Shown: positions 8,899 to 17,984 of the stretch, in pieces
Layout: each line of letters begins with the position of its first letter
How positions within the stretch are numbered: the first letter of the stretch is position 1
Assembly: GCF_041438805.1 (NCBI RefSeq)
Contig: NZ_CP109190.1
Span: 2,170,001 to 2,234,000, forward strand
From: Streptomyces sp. NBC_01707
GTDB taxonomy: Bacteria; Actinomycetota; Actinomycetes; Streptomycetales; Streptomycetaceae
DNA length: 64,000 nt
Direction: 5' to 3'
Notes under the pieces: model-generated
Told to the model about the DNA's origin: nothing
Seen by the model: the letters and a program-made list of their open reading frames with translations, nothing else
Database searches by the model: none
Translations under genes and position numbers: made by a program

Positions 8899-8951
8899 CC
8901 GTATGGCGGAACGGTCGCAGGCGCGGTGTGCAACCGCCTTCCGCCGTACGG
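8899..8951. terminator. Imperfect hairpin after the P450 gene
   Basis: CCGTATGGCGGAA at 8899-8911 can pair with TTCCGCCGTACGG at 8939-8951 with a single wobble pair. The loop is 27 bases. It begins 17 bp after the P450 stop and is a plausible terminator. Confidence 0.5.
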
Positions 8952-9044
8952 CATCCTCGTGCTGAACGAGTAGTCCGGCCCCGGACTCCGTGGGTGATCA
9001 CGCCGGTCCGGGGCCGTACCTGACGGCGGAGGATGCGGAACCCG

Positions 9045-9443
9045 ATGACTGACAACTCCGAGATGGTGGCCTTCGTGCGGGCGCGCCTGGCCGAGGAGGA
9101 ACAGGTTGCACGAGCGGCCGGCGGCCAGAGTTGGCGGTGCCCGGCGGAGACGCCGGGGGAGGTCCATGACCGGACCGGCGCCATCGCGTTCAGCCTACGG
9201 ACCCATGGTTACGACGAGCACATCGCCCTTCAGGATCCCGCGCGCACGCTCCGCCGCGTCGAAACGAGCAGAGTCCTGCTGGACGAGTACGAAGAGGTCG
9301 CGGCCCTGGACATCGACCGCCCCCACCACGACTTCGCCTCCGGCCGCGCGGTCGGACTGGGCTTCGTGGTACGGCAGATGGCCGCGGAGGATGCCGGGCA
9401 CCCCGACTACCAGGCGAAGTGGCTGCCGCGGTTCACCCAGTGA
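9045..9443 (+). CDS. DUF6221 family protein
   Basis: A 132-residue cytoplasmic protein of a small actinomycete family with no known function. The family pattern is visible: MVAFVRARLAEEEQVARAA at the start, ALQDPARTLRRVETSRVLLDEY in the middle, and a short C-terminus ending with the HPDYQAKWLP segment. Such proteins often accompany phage or regulatory genes, which is not the case here. ATG 9045 is preferred; the in-frame ATG at 9033 lies directly on the GGAGG sequence (9028-9032) and cannot use it. Confidence 0.7.
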   Translation: MTDNSEMVAFVRARLAEEEQVARAAGGQSWRCPAETPGEVHDRTGAIAFSLRTHGYDEHIALQDPARTLRRVETSRVLLDEYEEVAALDIDRPHHDFASGRAVGLGFVVRQMAAEDAGHPDYQAKWLPRFTQ

Positions 9444-9861
9444 CCCAGGCGTCCGTGCGACGCGGCGCCACCGGGCACGCCGGGTCGACCGGCCGTCGGC
9501 GTCGGACGGCCGACACGGGGGCGTCCCGCCGAGCGGGACGCCCGCCCTCCGGGCCGCACCCCCGTCGTGCCCACAGTCGGGGACGGGTACATGGACGGAA
9601 TCACGGCTCCTTGCCGGAACCACAATGCGCCGCCCCTCGTGGCGGAGCCCTCCCCCGAGCACCGCGGCCACCACCGGCCGGCCGAGGGCGTCCGACGGGT
9701 TCTCCCCCGCCCCTGCGCTCTCCCGCCGAGGGTTCGCCGTCCTCACAGCGGGCAGGTCGCAACCGGACGGCAGATACTGATCAGGTCTGTCCGCACCGGA
9801 CTTCGCAGGGACACCGGCCGCCCTGCCGCAATCAGGCCGTCGAACAACCGGGAGCACCACC
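9444..9861. other. Intergenic stretch with one hairpin
   Basis: About 420 bp without a convincing gene. Apart from the hairpin at 9519-9543 I see nothing clear. The promoter of the DUF4232 gene should lie in its right part, where an AT-richer patch (around 9770-9790) occurs. Confidence 0.4.
9519..9543. terminator. Perfect 11-bp hairpin after the DUF6221 gene
   Basis: GGGCGTCCCGC at 9519-9529 pairs perfectly with GCGGGACGCCC at 9533-9543 around a 3-base loop. It is located 76 bp after the stop codon and should act as a terminator for the upstream gene. Confidence 0.75.
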
Positions 9862-10410
9862 ATGCGTCTTCGCCGTCCGCCGACCTCCGCATTCGCCGTC
9901 CCGGTCGCCGCAGCTACCGCCGTCCTGCTGGTCACCACCAGCGCTTCGGCCTCGGTGGGCAGCGCACACTCGGCAGGGCTCAGCCGGCTCCGTACGTGTC
10001 AGGAGAAGGCCCTAGGTGTGAAGGCGGCGCCCGGCGGCCCGGCCAACGTGGTGCACATCAGCGTCACCAACCACGGCGGTTCCAGTTGCGTCGTGGACAG
10101 GATCCCGACGATCACTTTCGCCGGGTTGGACGGCTCCGCCCAGACCGTGCCGCCCGCCGAGAGCGGCCCGTACACCCTCGCCCGCGGTGGTCGGGCGTAC
10201 GCCACCCTGCGCACCGCGGACCCGGCGAGCACCGAGGGGCATTTCGTCGGCGCCCTGAGTGTGTCGGCCGATCCCTCGCACCACGGGGTCAGCTTCGGCG
10301 CGGCCGCCGTAGGCATGCCGCAGGGGATCCACGTCTGGGAACCGATCACCACGCTCTGGCACGGTTCGGCGGCGACGGCCTCCTCGGCACTGGCGGACGC
10401 CCTGGGCTGA
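9862..10410 (+). CDS. Secreted DUF4232 domain protein
   Basis: A 182-residue exported protein. A signal peptide (about residues 1-31, ending TTSASASVG) leads into a DUF4232 domain, a beta-sandwich common in actinomycete secreted and lipoproteins. Family features are the early cysteine in LRTCQEKALG, VVHISVTNHGGSSCVVDRIP with the second cysteine, and the late GAAAVGMPQGIHVWEP. There is no lipobox, so the protein is probably released rather than lipid-anchored. The function of DUF4232 is unknown. It is followed by a strong terminator facing the alpha-xylosidase gene. Confidence 0.8.
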   Translation: MRLRRPPTSAFAVPVAAATAVLLVTTSASASVGSAHSAGLSRLRTCQEKALGVKAAPGGPANVVHISVTNHGGSSCVVDRIPTITFAGLDGSAQTVPPAESGPYTLARGGRAYATLRTADPASTEGHFVGALSVSADPSHHGVSFGAAAVGMPQGIHVWEPITTLWHGSAATASSALADALG

Positions 10411-10426
10411 GGGCCGGCCCGCCGGT

Positions 10427-10465
10427 GTGCCCTCAGCCCGCCCCCGTGGCGCGGGCTGAGGGCAC
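10427..10465. terminator. Perfect 15-bp bidirectional terminator
   Basis: GTGCCCTCAGCCCGC at 10427-10441 pairs perfectly with its complement at 10451-10465 around a 9-base loop. It lies between the converging DUF4232 and alpha-xylosidase genes and can serve both. Confidence 0.85.
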
Positions 10466-10488
10466 GTCCGTGCGGGTGTCGTGCCCCC

Positions 10489-12774
10489 TCAGACCGTCGC
10501 CACCTCCACGGTCCCCGCTCCCTGCCCCGTCGCCCCGGTCTCCTCCACGATCACGCGGTACGGACGGTCCGTCCCCTCGGCCGTGACCCACGTCGAGCCC
10601 GAGGCGCTGTCCCGCACGACCCGGAAGACCGCCGCAGCGGTGCCCGTCAGGTCCACCGACGTGACGACCGTGTCGGTCGTCGAGGTCGCCGGGCCGAAAA
10701 CCCGCAACGTCAGACCGTCCAGCCAGTCGCCGTCCGGGCGCTGGTCGTCCGCGCCCCACGGGAGTACCGCGCCGGGACGGACCAGGAGCGGAAGGCTGTC
10801 GTAGCCGTGCGTCTCGTGGCGCCAGGCCGGTCCGGTGACCGATTCGCCGGTCAGGAGGTGGGTCCAGGTGCCTTCGGGGACGTAGTACTCGACCTGGCCG
10901 TCCTCCGTGAAGACGGGCGCCACCAGCAGGTCCGGGCCGAGCATGTACTGGCGGTCCAGCATCCGGGTGGTCGGGTCGGCGGGGAACTCCAGCAGCATCG
11001 GCCGCATCATCGGGATGCCCGTGCGGTGGGCCTCGGCCGCCACCCCGTACAGGTACGGCATGAGGCGGTGCTTGAGGAGGGTGAACTTCCGGGCCACGTC
11101 CACGGCCTCGTCGCCGAACGCCCAGGGCACGCGGTACGACACGTTGCCGTGCAGCCGGCTGTGCGAGGAGAGCAGGCCGAAGGCGAGCCACCGCTTGAAC
11201 ACCGCGGGGTCGGGGGTGCCCTCGAAACCGCCGATGTCATGGCTCCAGAAACCGAAGCCGGACAGCGACAGCGACAGACCACCGCGCAGCGACTCCGCCA
11301 TCGCGGTGAACGAAGCGAAGCAGTCACCGCCCCAGTGGACCGGGAACTGCTGGCCGCCTGCCGTCGCCGACCTGGCGAAGAGCACCGCTTCGCCGTGTCC
11401 GCGCTCCTTCTCCAGGAGCTCGAAGACGGTGCGGTTGTAGATCTGCGCGTAGTAGTTGTGCATCCGCTCCGGGTCGGAGCCGTCGTGCCAGACGACATCC
11501 GTCGGCACCCGCTCGCCGAAGTCCGTCTTGAAACAGTCGACGCCCTGGTCGAGCAGGACCCGCAGCTTGGCGTTGTACCACTCGCGGGCGGCCGGGTTGG
11601 TGAAGTCGACGAGTGCCATGCCGGGCTGCCACAGATCCCACTGCCAGATGTCGCCGCCGGGACGGCGCACCAGGTAGCCGTGCTCGGCGCCCTCCGCGAA
11701 GAGCGGCGACTTCTGGGCGATGTACGGGTTGATCCACATGCTGATGCGCAGGCCGCGTTCCTTGAGCCTGGCCAGCATGCCGGCCGGGTCGGGGAAGACG
11801 TCCGGATCCCACTGGAAGTCCGACCACTGGTACTCGCGCATCCAGAAGCAGTCGAAATGGAAGACCGACAGCGGGATGTCCCGCTCCGCCATGCCGTCGA
11901 CGAACGAGCTGACGGTCTCCTCGTCGTAGGACGTGCAGAAGGAGGTGGTCAGCCAGAGGCCGAACGACCAGGCCGGAGGCAGCGCGGGCCGGCCGGTGAG
12001 TGCGGTGTAGCGGGCGAGGATGTCCTTCGGCGTCGGTCCGGCGACGATGTAGTACTCCAGCGACTGGTCCTCGACGCTGAACTGCACCTGACCGACCGAC
12101 TCCGAGCCGATCTCGAAGGACACCTTGCCGGGGTGGTTGACGAAGACGCCGTAGCCGCGCGAGGAGAGGTAGAACGGGATGTTCTTGTAGGCCTGTTCGC
12201 TGCTGGTCCCGCCGTCCGCCTGCCAGATGTCGACGGTCTGGCCGTTCTTGACGTACGGGGTGAAGCGCTCGCCGAGTCCGTAGACGTTCTCGCCGACGTC
12301 CAGGGCGAGTTGGGCGATCATGTGGTGTGCCCCGTCAGGGGTGGTGGCGAAGGCGGTGCCCTTGCTGTCCACCGCCGTCAGGCGGCTGCCCCGGGCGTCG
12401 AGGAACGTCATGCCCCACGGGCCGTCACCGTTCATGCGCAACGTCAGCGGGCCGCTGGTCAGTTCGGTTGCCGCGCCGTCCCGGCGGGCGCGGGCCGCGG
12501 CGGTCGTGGTGTCGAGTCCGGGGAACTCGAAGTCCGGTCCGTGGTTGACCTTGCCGGCGTGATGGGTGGTGCGTACGCCGATGATCCCTTCGGCCGGGGA
12601 GAAACAATCGACGGTGATGAGAGGGGTGTTGAGGGTGTCGCCGCGCTCGTGCACCTGCTTGACCGCGGCGTAGGCGGTGAACCGGTCGGCGTCGACCCGC
12701 AGGTCGCGGACCTCGGTCGCGTAGCAGGCGCGGACGCCCTCTCGCATCAGCCAGAAGCCGTCGGTGAACTTCAT
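10489..12774 (-). CDS. GH31 alpha-xylosidase (YicI type), cytoplasmic
   Basis: Removes alpha-1,6-linked xylose from the non-reducing end of xyloglucan oligosaccharides. The 761-residue protein has no signal peptide and aligns by eye with E. coli YicI along its length. The GH31 nucleophile is Asp418 in FKTDFGE and the acid/base is Asp484 in VHWGGDCFASF; both lie two residues after the YicI positions 416 and 482. The family segment HFDCFWMREYQWSDFQWD, which marks the xylose-specific subgroup, is also present. AAGGAG lies 5 bases before the ATG. It is 61 bp downstream of the GH3 gene on the same strand, so the two form an operon that probably starts at the operator region near 15.8-16.1 kb. Confidence 0.93.
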   Translation of the reverse strand: MKFTDGFWLMREGVRACYATEVRDLRVDADRFTAYAAVKQVHERGDTLNTPLITVDCFSPAEGIIGVRTTHHAGKVNHGPDFEFPGLDTTTAAARARRDGAATELTSGPLTLRMNGDGPWGMTFLDARGSRLTAVDSKGTAFATTPDGAHHMIAQLALDVGENVYGLGERFTPYVKNGQTVDIWQADGGTSSEQAYKNIPFYLSSRGYGVFVNHPGKVSFEIGSESVGQVQFSVEDQSLEYYIVAGPTPKDILARYTALTGRPALPPAWSFGLWLTTSFCTSYDEETVSSFVDGMAERDIPLSVFHFDCFWMREYQWSDFQWDPDVFPDPAGMLARLKERGLRISMWINPYIAQKSPLFAEGAEHGYLVRRPGGDIWQWDLWQPGMALVDFTNPAAREWYNAKLRVLLDQGVDCFKTDFGERVPTDVVWHDGSDPERMHNYYAQIYNRTVFELLEKERGHGEAVLFARSATAGGQQFPVHWGGDCFASFTAMAESLRGGLSLSLSGFGFWSHDIGGFEGTPDPAVFKRWLAFGLLSSHSRLHGNVSYRVPWAFGDEAVDVARKFTLLKHRLMPYLYGVAAEAHRTGIPMMRPMLLEFPADPTTRMLDRQYMLGPDLLVAPVFTEDGQVEYYVPEGTWTHLLTGESVTGPAWRHETHGYDSLPLLVRPGAVLPWGADDQRPDGDWLDGLTLRVFGPATSTTDTVVTSVDLTGTAAAVFRVVRDSASGSTWVTAEGTDRPYRVIVEETGATGQGAGTVEVATV

Positions 12775-12835
12775 GAGGACTCCTTGCCGGGGGCAACTGG
12801 AGGGAGGTGGGAGTCAGGACGTGGGTACGGCGGGG

Positions 12836-15721
12836 TCACTCGGCCGCTCCTGTGAAGGTGATTCGGGCCAGACGCACCGTGCCCCGCAGCATGACCTGTA
12901 CGTCGCGCACGCCGGAGGCGGTCAGCGGCGTCTCGTGGCCGCGGTAGTCGTAGGGGCCGTCGGTGGCGGGGATGTCCACGGTTGTCGTACGGCCTTCGAC
13001 CGTGATCTCCACCGAGCCCTCCCCCGCCGCGGACACCTCGACGGTGCGGGAACCGGCCGCGAAGTCGCAGCTACGGAAGAGGAGTTCGTTCCCGGGTGCG
13101 GTGGCGGTGACGGCGTCGCCGTCCGTCTTCGTGCGGTCGACGATCTCGGTGCCGAGCTGCTCGTCGTAGTCGGCCGCTTCGAGTCCGTGGTACAGGACGG
13201 GGCGGGGACCGGACCGTTCGCCGTCGACCGTGACCACGGTGGTGAGCCTGATGTCCGTGGCGGAGGCTCCGGCCCGGACTTCGTACGCCCCGGGTTCGAC
13301 GGTCCAGCGGCCGTGCGCCACGTCCCAGTGGCCGAGTTCGGTCACCGGGACGGCGAACTCGATGCGCTGCCCGGCACCCGGCGCGAGGTGCAGGCGTCGG
13401 TGGCCCACGAGCTGACGCAGGGGCCTGACGACGGACGGTGCCAGGGCTCGCACGTAGAGCTGGGCCACCTCGTCGGCGGCAACGACGCCCGAGTTGGTGA
13501 CGGTCACCGACACGCGCAGCCGGTCTCCGTCACGCTCCGCCGTCAGCCCGGTGTACGTGAACGCGCTGTACGACAGTCCGTGGCCGAACGGGTAGAGCGG
13601 CGTGCCCTCGTAGTAGAGGTACGTCTGCCGTGAGCCGATGATGTCGTAGTCGAGCAGACCGGGAAGCTCCGCGTCGGAGGTGTACCAGGTCTGCGGGAGC
13701 CGGCCGGCCGGGGAGACGTCGCCGGACAGGATCCGGGCGAGCGCGGTCCCGGCTGCCTGACCGCCGTGCGCGGTCCAGAGCAGGGCGGGAAGCGCGGCCG
13801 CGGCGTCGGTGAGCGCGTACGGGTAGGCGGAGGTGACCGCCAGCACGGTGCGTGGGTTCGCGGCGTGTGCGGCGCGCCAGATGCGTTCCTGGTGGACGGG
13901 CAGGTCGAGGGTGGTGCGGTCCTCGGTCTCGCGGCCGTTGATGTGCGGGTCGTTGCCGACGACGACGATCACGGTGTCGGCGGCCGCGGCCGCGCGGGCG
14001 ACGGCGTCCTCGCCGCGCTCGACGACCTCGATCTCGAAGACGGTCGCGGCCGGTCCGGCGTCCGCCACCCCGGCGTGTCCGGAATCTTTCTCGTCCACCC
14101 CGGCAACCTTTACGCCGTCGGCGGCAACCGAGACGTACCCACCCGTTCCGATGTGCACAAGGCGGTGCCCCCCGGCGTGACCTTCCACCTTCTCCCAGCG
14201 GAACGTCTCCTGGACGATCCAGCCGCCGGGTTCGTCCGCGGACGCGCGTACGTACCCGTCCTCGGCGACCGACAGATAGCGGCCGTCGGGGTCCCGCAGG
14301 GTGAGCACACCGTTGCCCCAGTCGACGAGTGCCAGCTCGGACGGGCTGTCGCCGCACGTCAGCGGCGGAAGGTCGGTGCGGCCGGTGAGGAGCGCCGGGT
14401 CGAGGGCGCCTTCCGCGCCCTGGGTTCCGGTGCAGGCGTCGGTGTCGGGGATCTGCAGCCAGCCCGCTGCGCACTTCAGGCGGACCAGGTCGGCGCCCTC
14501 CGCGAAGGTCACCCGGTCCGCGCCGAACCGGCTCCGCACTCCGTCGAGCGGGGTGGACCGGTGGATCAGCGTGCCGCTGTACCAGTCGAGCTTGCAGGCG
14601 TCGGCGAGCAGGCCGACGACCGCGATGGTCCCGGGCGCCCCGGGGTCGAGCGGCAGCAGACCGTCGTTCTTCAGCAGGACCACGGCCTGTTCGGCGGCCT
14701 CCTGGGCGAGCGCCCGGTGTTCGGCCGTGTCGAACGCGGTGGTGTCCGCGTGCGGGTCGAGTCCGGGGTCGAACTCCCCCAGCGAGTAGCGCAGTTCCAG
14801 CAGGCGGCGGACTGCGGTGTCGATGTCGATCTCGTCGAGGAGGCCCTGCTCCAGTGCGCGGCGGATACGGCCGGTCATGACGGTGGAGTCCTGGCCGTGG
14901 TCGGTGAAGCTGTCGACTCCGGCCTTCAGCGCGGCGGCCGTGGCCTCTTCGTGGGTGTCGAAGTAGTGCTCGGAGTCGACCAGGTTGGACGGCGCCCCGG
15001 CGTCGGAGCAGACCACGAGCGACTGCTCGGTCCAGCGTCGCAATTGCTGGGACAGGAGGGGCGAGACATGGTTGGGCCGCCCGTTGACCAGGTTGTAGGC
15101 GGGCATGACCCCTGCCACCGCGCCCGCCCGCACGGCCTGGCGGAACGCCCGGAGGTCGTACTCGTGCAGCACCCTCGGACGGACCGACGACGAGGAGGTG
15201 TCCCGGTCGGTCTCGTTGTTGTGGGCGAGCCAGTGCTTGAGCACCGGCGCGGTGCGCCAGTAGTGCGGGTGGTCGCCGCGCAGTCCGCGGGTGTAGGCGA
15301 CGGCGATCGCGGAGGTCAGGGCGGCGTCCTCCGCGTACCCCTCCTCACCGCGCCCCCACAGCGGATGACGCAGCAGATTCACGGTCGGGGCCCAGACGTT
15401 GAGGCCGACCCGGTCGTCCTTGGCCCGCTTGGCCCGGACCTCGTTGCCGACCGCCTCGCCGACCCGGCGCACCAGGTCGTCGTTCCAGGTGGCACCCAGG
15501 CCGACGGCCTGCGGGAAGACGGTCGCGGGGCCCATCCAGGCCACGCCGTGCAGTCCCTCCTGACCGGTGCGGAAGGCACCGATCCCGAGCCGGTCGACCG
15601 CGGGTGCGAACTGGTGCAGCATCGCTATCCGCTCGTCGAGGGTGAGCCGCTGAAGCAGATCGTCGATGCGCCGGGCGAAGGGCAGTTGCGGGTCGCGGAA
15701 GGGCTGCGGATGTTCCGTCAC
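12836..15721 (-). CDS. GH3 beta-glucosidase with inserted fascin-like domain
   Basis: A 961-residue glycoside hydrolase family 3 enzyme without a signal peptide, expected to remove beta-linked glucose (or xylose) from imported oligosaccharides. The N-terminal barrel covers about residues 1-310, with the nucleophile Asp240 in VVCSDAGA. The second domain starts near 340 (VVLLKNDGLLPLD) and is interrupted at about 420-570 by a beta-trefoil segment (GVLTLRDPDGRYLSVAEDG; TGGYVSVAADGVKV) that looks like a fascin domain. The GH3 domain then resumes, followed by a fibronectin-III-like region (LTVSVTV-type, about 715-790) and a CBM6-like C-terminus. The start is GTG 15721 with an AGGGGA sequence upstream. 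It is divergent from the importer operon and shares its operators. Confidence 0.9.
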   Translation of the reverse strand: MTEHPQPFRDPQLPFARRIDDLLQRLTLDERIAMLHQFAPAVDRLGIGAFRTGQEGLHGVAWMGPATVFPQAVGLGATWNDDLVRRVGEAVGNEVRAKRAKDDRVGLNVWAPTVNLLRHPLWGRGEEGYAEDAALTSAIAVAYTRGLRGDHPHYWRTAPVLKHWLAHNNETDRDTSSSSVRPRVLHEYDLRAFRQAVRAGAVAGVMPAYNLVNGRPNHVSPLLSQQLRRWTEQSLVVCSDAGAPSNLVDSEHYFDTHEEATAAALKAGVDSFTDHGQDSTVMTGRIRRALEQGLLDEIDIDTAVRRLLELRYSLGEFDPGLDPHADTTAFDTAEHRALAQEAAEQAVVLLKNDGLLPLDPGAPGTIAVVGLLADACKLDWYSGTLIHRSTPLDGVRSRFGADRVTFAEGADLVRLKCAAGWLQIPDTDACTGTQGAEGALDPALLTGRTDLPPLTCGDSPSELALVDWGNGVLTLRDPDGRYLSVAEDGYVRASADEPGGWIVQETFRWEKVEGHAGGHRLVHIGTGGYVSVAADGVKVAGVDEKDSGHAGVADAGPAATVFEIEVVERGEDAVARAAAAADTVIVVVGNDPHINGRETEDRTTLDLPVHQERIWRAAHAANPRTVLAVTSAYPYALTDAAAALPALLWTAHGGQAAGTALARILSGDVSPAGRLPQTWYTSDAELPGLLDYDIIGSRQTYLYYEGTPLYPFGHGLSYSAFTYTGLTAERDGDRLRVSVTVTNSGVVAADEVAQLYVRALAPSVVRPLRQLVGHRRLHLAPGAGQRIEFAVPVTELGHWDVAHGRWTVEPGAYEVRAGASATDIRLTTVVTVDGERSGPRPVLYHGLEAADYDEQLGTEIVDRTKTDGDAVTATAPGNELLFRSCDFAAGSRTVEVSAAGEGSVEITVEGRTTTVDIPATDGPYDYRGHETPLTASGVRDVQVMLRGTVRLARITFTGAAE

Positions 15722-15800
15722 GTGCGGGTCCCCTTGGAGAGGTGGGAGGTTTTGCGAGGTCCGGGCCTGTTGAGGATCCGTCCAGGCCTCGGAAGATCTT

Positions 15801-15814
15801 TCGAAGCGCTTCGA
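15801..15814. promoter_or_regulatory. LacI-type operator, copy 1
   Basis: A perfect 14-bp palindrome, TCGAAGCGCTTCGA, 80 bp upstream of the GH3 start. The central GCGC with an A/T-flanked symmetric arm is typical for LacI-family operators. The same sequence recurs at 15973 and 30051. Confidence 0.85.
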
Positions 15815-15972
15815 TGCTCTGCGTCAACCCCCGCGGGTGTCAAGGGTGCGGCCTTGTCATTCACGGCCAACCGGGGCTCGATCGCACCGGGAGACGGTTC
15901 GGAAACAGGTCGGAGGAATCTGGAAACGGACTCTTGTGCCTCCGGGACCCTTCACTTAATCTCGCTGCAACA

Positions 15973-15986
15973 TCGAAGCGCTTCGA
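15973..15986. promoter_or_regulatory. LacI-type operator, copy 2
   Basis: Second exact copy of TCGAAGCGCTTCGA, 225 bp upstream of the solute-binding protein gene and oriented to control the plus-strand operon. Confidence 0.85.
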
Positions 15987-16211
15987 CAGAATTTCGATGG
16001 GGTGCCGGTCACCCGCAATCTTCTTCATCTCCTGGGACGGTGACGCGTTCTGTCACCGTGTCACCTTCTTGTTGAACCGCTTCACCTCGGCCGGTCCAGC
16101 CGGTTCCACCGGCCCCTCCGGCCCAGCCAGTAACGCCCCACCTCAGACACAGGAGCCGAACGGCGGTCGCCCGCCGCGTGTCGTCCTGGTGCGCCTCGAA
16201 GGGTTGACGCA

Positions 16212-17882
16212 ATGACGCCGAATTCCTCCCCCGCCTCCACCACCCCGAGCCGACGGAGCTTTCTCGCTTCGAGCGCTGTGGCCGCGGTCGCCGTGGCCGG
16301 CGGGGTGCCGCTGCTCGCCGCCTGCGGCGGCGGCTCCGGTTCCGGGAGCAAGGAAGGTACGACGACGGGCAAGGCGCTCAAGAAGGTCCTGCCGAACTAC
16401 GTCCCGTCGAACCTGGTCCAGCCCGACGTGGCGGGCGTCAACGGCTCGAGCCCCGGTTTCACCGAGCTGCCCGACCCGCTGGCCACCTCGGTGAAGTCCG
16501 CGCCGGGCAAGGGTTCCGCGTTCCGGATCATGACTCCGCTGTGGGGCACCGTCCCGAAGAAGAACAACCCGTACTACACGGCCGTGAACAAGGCGGTCGG
16601 CGCGACGCTGAACTTCGACCCGCAGGACGGCAACACCTACCAGGACAAGATCGGCGCGGTCCTCGCCGGCTCCGACATACCGGACGTCGTGACCATCCCC
16701 GGCTGGAACATGCAGGGCCAGATCCGCAACGCGATCACCGCCAAGTTCGCCGACCTGAGCCCGTACCTGGCCGGTGACGCGATCAAGAAGTACCGGAACC
16801 TGGCCAACATCCCGACCGGTGCCTGGCAGTACTCCGTCTTCGGCGGCAAGCTGCGCGGTCTTCCCATGCCGTCGCCGATCCTCGGCAACGCGATCTTCTA
16901 CCGCAAGGACCTGATCGGCTCCGGCGCCGTCCCGGGCAGCGCCGCCGATCTGCTGGCCTTCGGCAAGGAGTACACGGACGCGAAGAAGAAGGTCTGGGCC
17001 TTCGACGACCTGTGGACCTGCATCCAGAAGATCTTCGGGCTGCTGCCCGACGCCCCGCACTACTGGCAGCTGGAGAACGGCAAGCTCGTCCACAAGATCG
17101 AGACGCAGGAGTACCGCGAGGCACTGGCCTTCGCCCGCAAACTCCATGACGGCGGTTACGTCCACCCGGACGCCGAGGCCGGCAAGGACGCCGACTCCAA
17201 GATCCGCTTCACCGGCGGACGCGTCCTGATGTACAACGACGGCACCGGCGGCTGGAAGGGCATGGTCACCGAGCAGGCCGCCGCCAACCCGAAGTTCGAC
17301 ATGCAGGCGCTGGACTTCTTCAACCAGGACGGCGGAAAGCCGGTCCTGTGGCAGGACGACCCCGCCGGCATCTTCACCTTCCTCAGCAAGACGCTGCCGA
17401 AGGCGAAGATCGAGGAATTCCTCGGTATCGCCGACTTCGCCGCGGCGCCGTACGGCACCAAGGAGTTCATGCTCACCAACTACGGCGTGCAGGACACCCA
17501 CTACACGATCAAGGACGGGGTGCCGACCTTCACCCCGCAGGGCATCCAGGAGGCCCAGCCCTCCACGTTCCTGTTCCTCGCCTCGCCTCCGCACACCATC
17601 GCCTTCCCCGACGAGCCGCAACTGGTGAAGGACTACGCGGGATGGATGGCCCGGCAGGCCCCGAACGTCAAGAAGCCGCTCTTCTTCGGCATGCAGATCG
17701 TCGAACCGCAGCGGTACGCCTCCCTGTACACGCCCTTCGACGACCTGCAGAAGGACATCCGTCGCGGCCGCAAGAAGGTCAGCGACGTCGACGCCGCGGT
17801 CACGACGTGGAAGAACAGCGGCGGCGACAAGTTGCGCGACTGGTACCAGGGCATTCTCGACAAGAACGGCTCCGGCAACTGA
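16212..17882 (+). CDS. ABC importer solute-binding lipoprotein (CUT1 type)
   Basis: Captures the sugar substrate at the outer face of the membrane. The 556-residue lipoprotein has a Tat-like twin arginine (SRRSFLASSAVAAVAVAGG) and a lipobox with LLAAC, so Cys is near residue 37. The mature part has the two-lobe fold of extracellular solute-binding family 1, of the large LipO/YtcQ subtype, with conserved WNMQGQ, LPMPSPILGNAIFYRKDL and YTDAKKKVWAFDDLW stretches. Its size and subtype fit ligands such as branched plant oligosaccharides. The gene opens the operon with two permeases and three hydrolases and is preceded by the shared operators. Xyloglucan oligosaccharides as ligand are inferred from neighbours. 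Confidence 0.88.
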   Translation: MTPNSSPASTTPSRRSFLASSAVAAVAVAGGVPLLAACGGGSGSGSKEGTTTGKALKKVLPNYVPSNLVQPDVAGVNGSSPGFTELPDPLATSVKSAPGKGSAFRIMTPLWGTVPKKNNPYYTAVNKAVGATLNFDPQDGNTYQDKIGAVLAGSDIPDVVTIPGWNMQGQIRNAITAKFADLSPYLAGDAIKKYRNLANIPTGAWQYSVFGGKLRGLPMPSPILGNAIFYRKDLIGSGAVPGSAADLLAFGKEYTDAKKKVWAFDDLWTCIQKIFGLLPDAPHYWQLENGKLVHKIETQEYREALAFARKLHDGGYVHPDAEAGKDADSKIRFTGGRVLMYNDGTGGWKGMVTEQAAANPKFDMQALDFFNQDGGKPVLWQDDPAGIFTFLSKTLPKAKIEEFLGIADFAAAPYGTKEFMLTNYGVQDTHYTIKDGVPTFTPQGIQEAQPSTFLFLASPPHTIAFPDEPQLVKDYAGWMARQAPNVKKPLFFGMQIVEPQRYASLYTPFDDLQKDIRRGRKKVSDVDAAVTTWKNSGGDKLRDWYQGILDKNGSGN

Positions 17883-17984
17883 CGCGTACGACGGACACGG
17901 ACCCGTACGTACGACAGCGAGACGGCCGCCGGGCACAGGGATCCCCGGCGGCCAGGGCGGAGAGCACGACATGGGGAGCACACG

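Larger units (their letters stand above)
15722..16211. promoter_or_regulatory. Divergent control region of the xyloglucan locus
   Basis: 490 bp between the GH3-GH31 operon and the importer operon. It contains two exact LacI-type palindromes, at 15801-15814 and 15973-15986, and a third dyad, CGGTGAC-N7-GTCACCG, at 16038-16058. The palindromes are 172 bp apart, close to sixteen helical turns, so looping between them is possible. This region should hold both promoters; I cannot place the -10 boxes with confidence. Confidence 0.75.

Noticed and set aside
13766..16075. 769-codon open frame on the plus strand opposite the GH3 gene
   Set aside because: Antisense of the GH3 gene, running into the operator region; Arg/Gly/Val-rich with no motifs.
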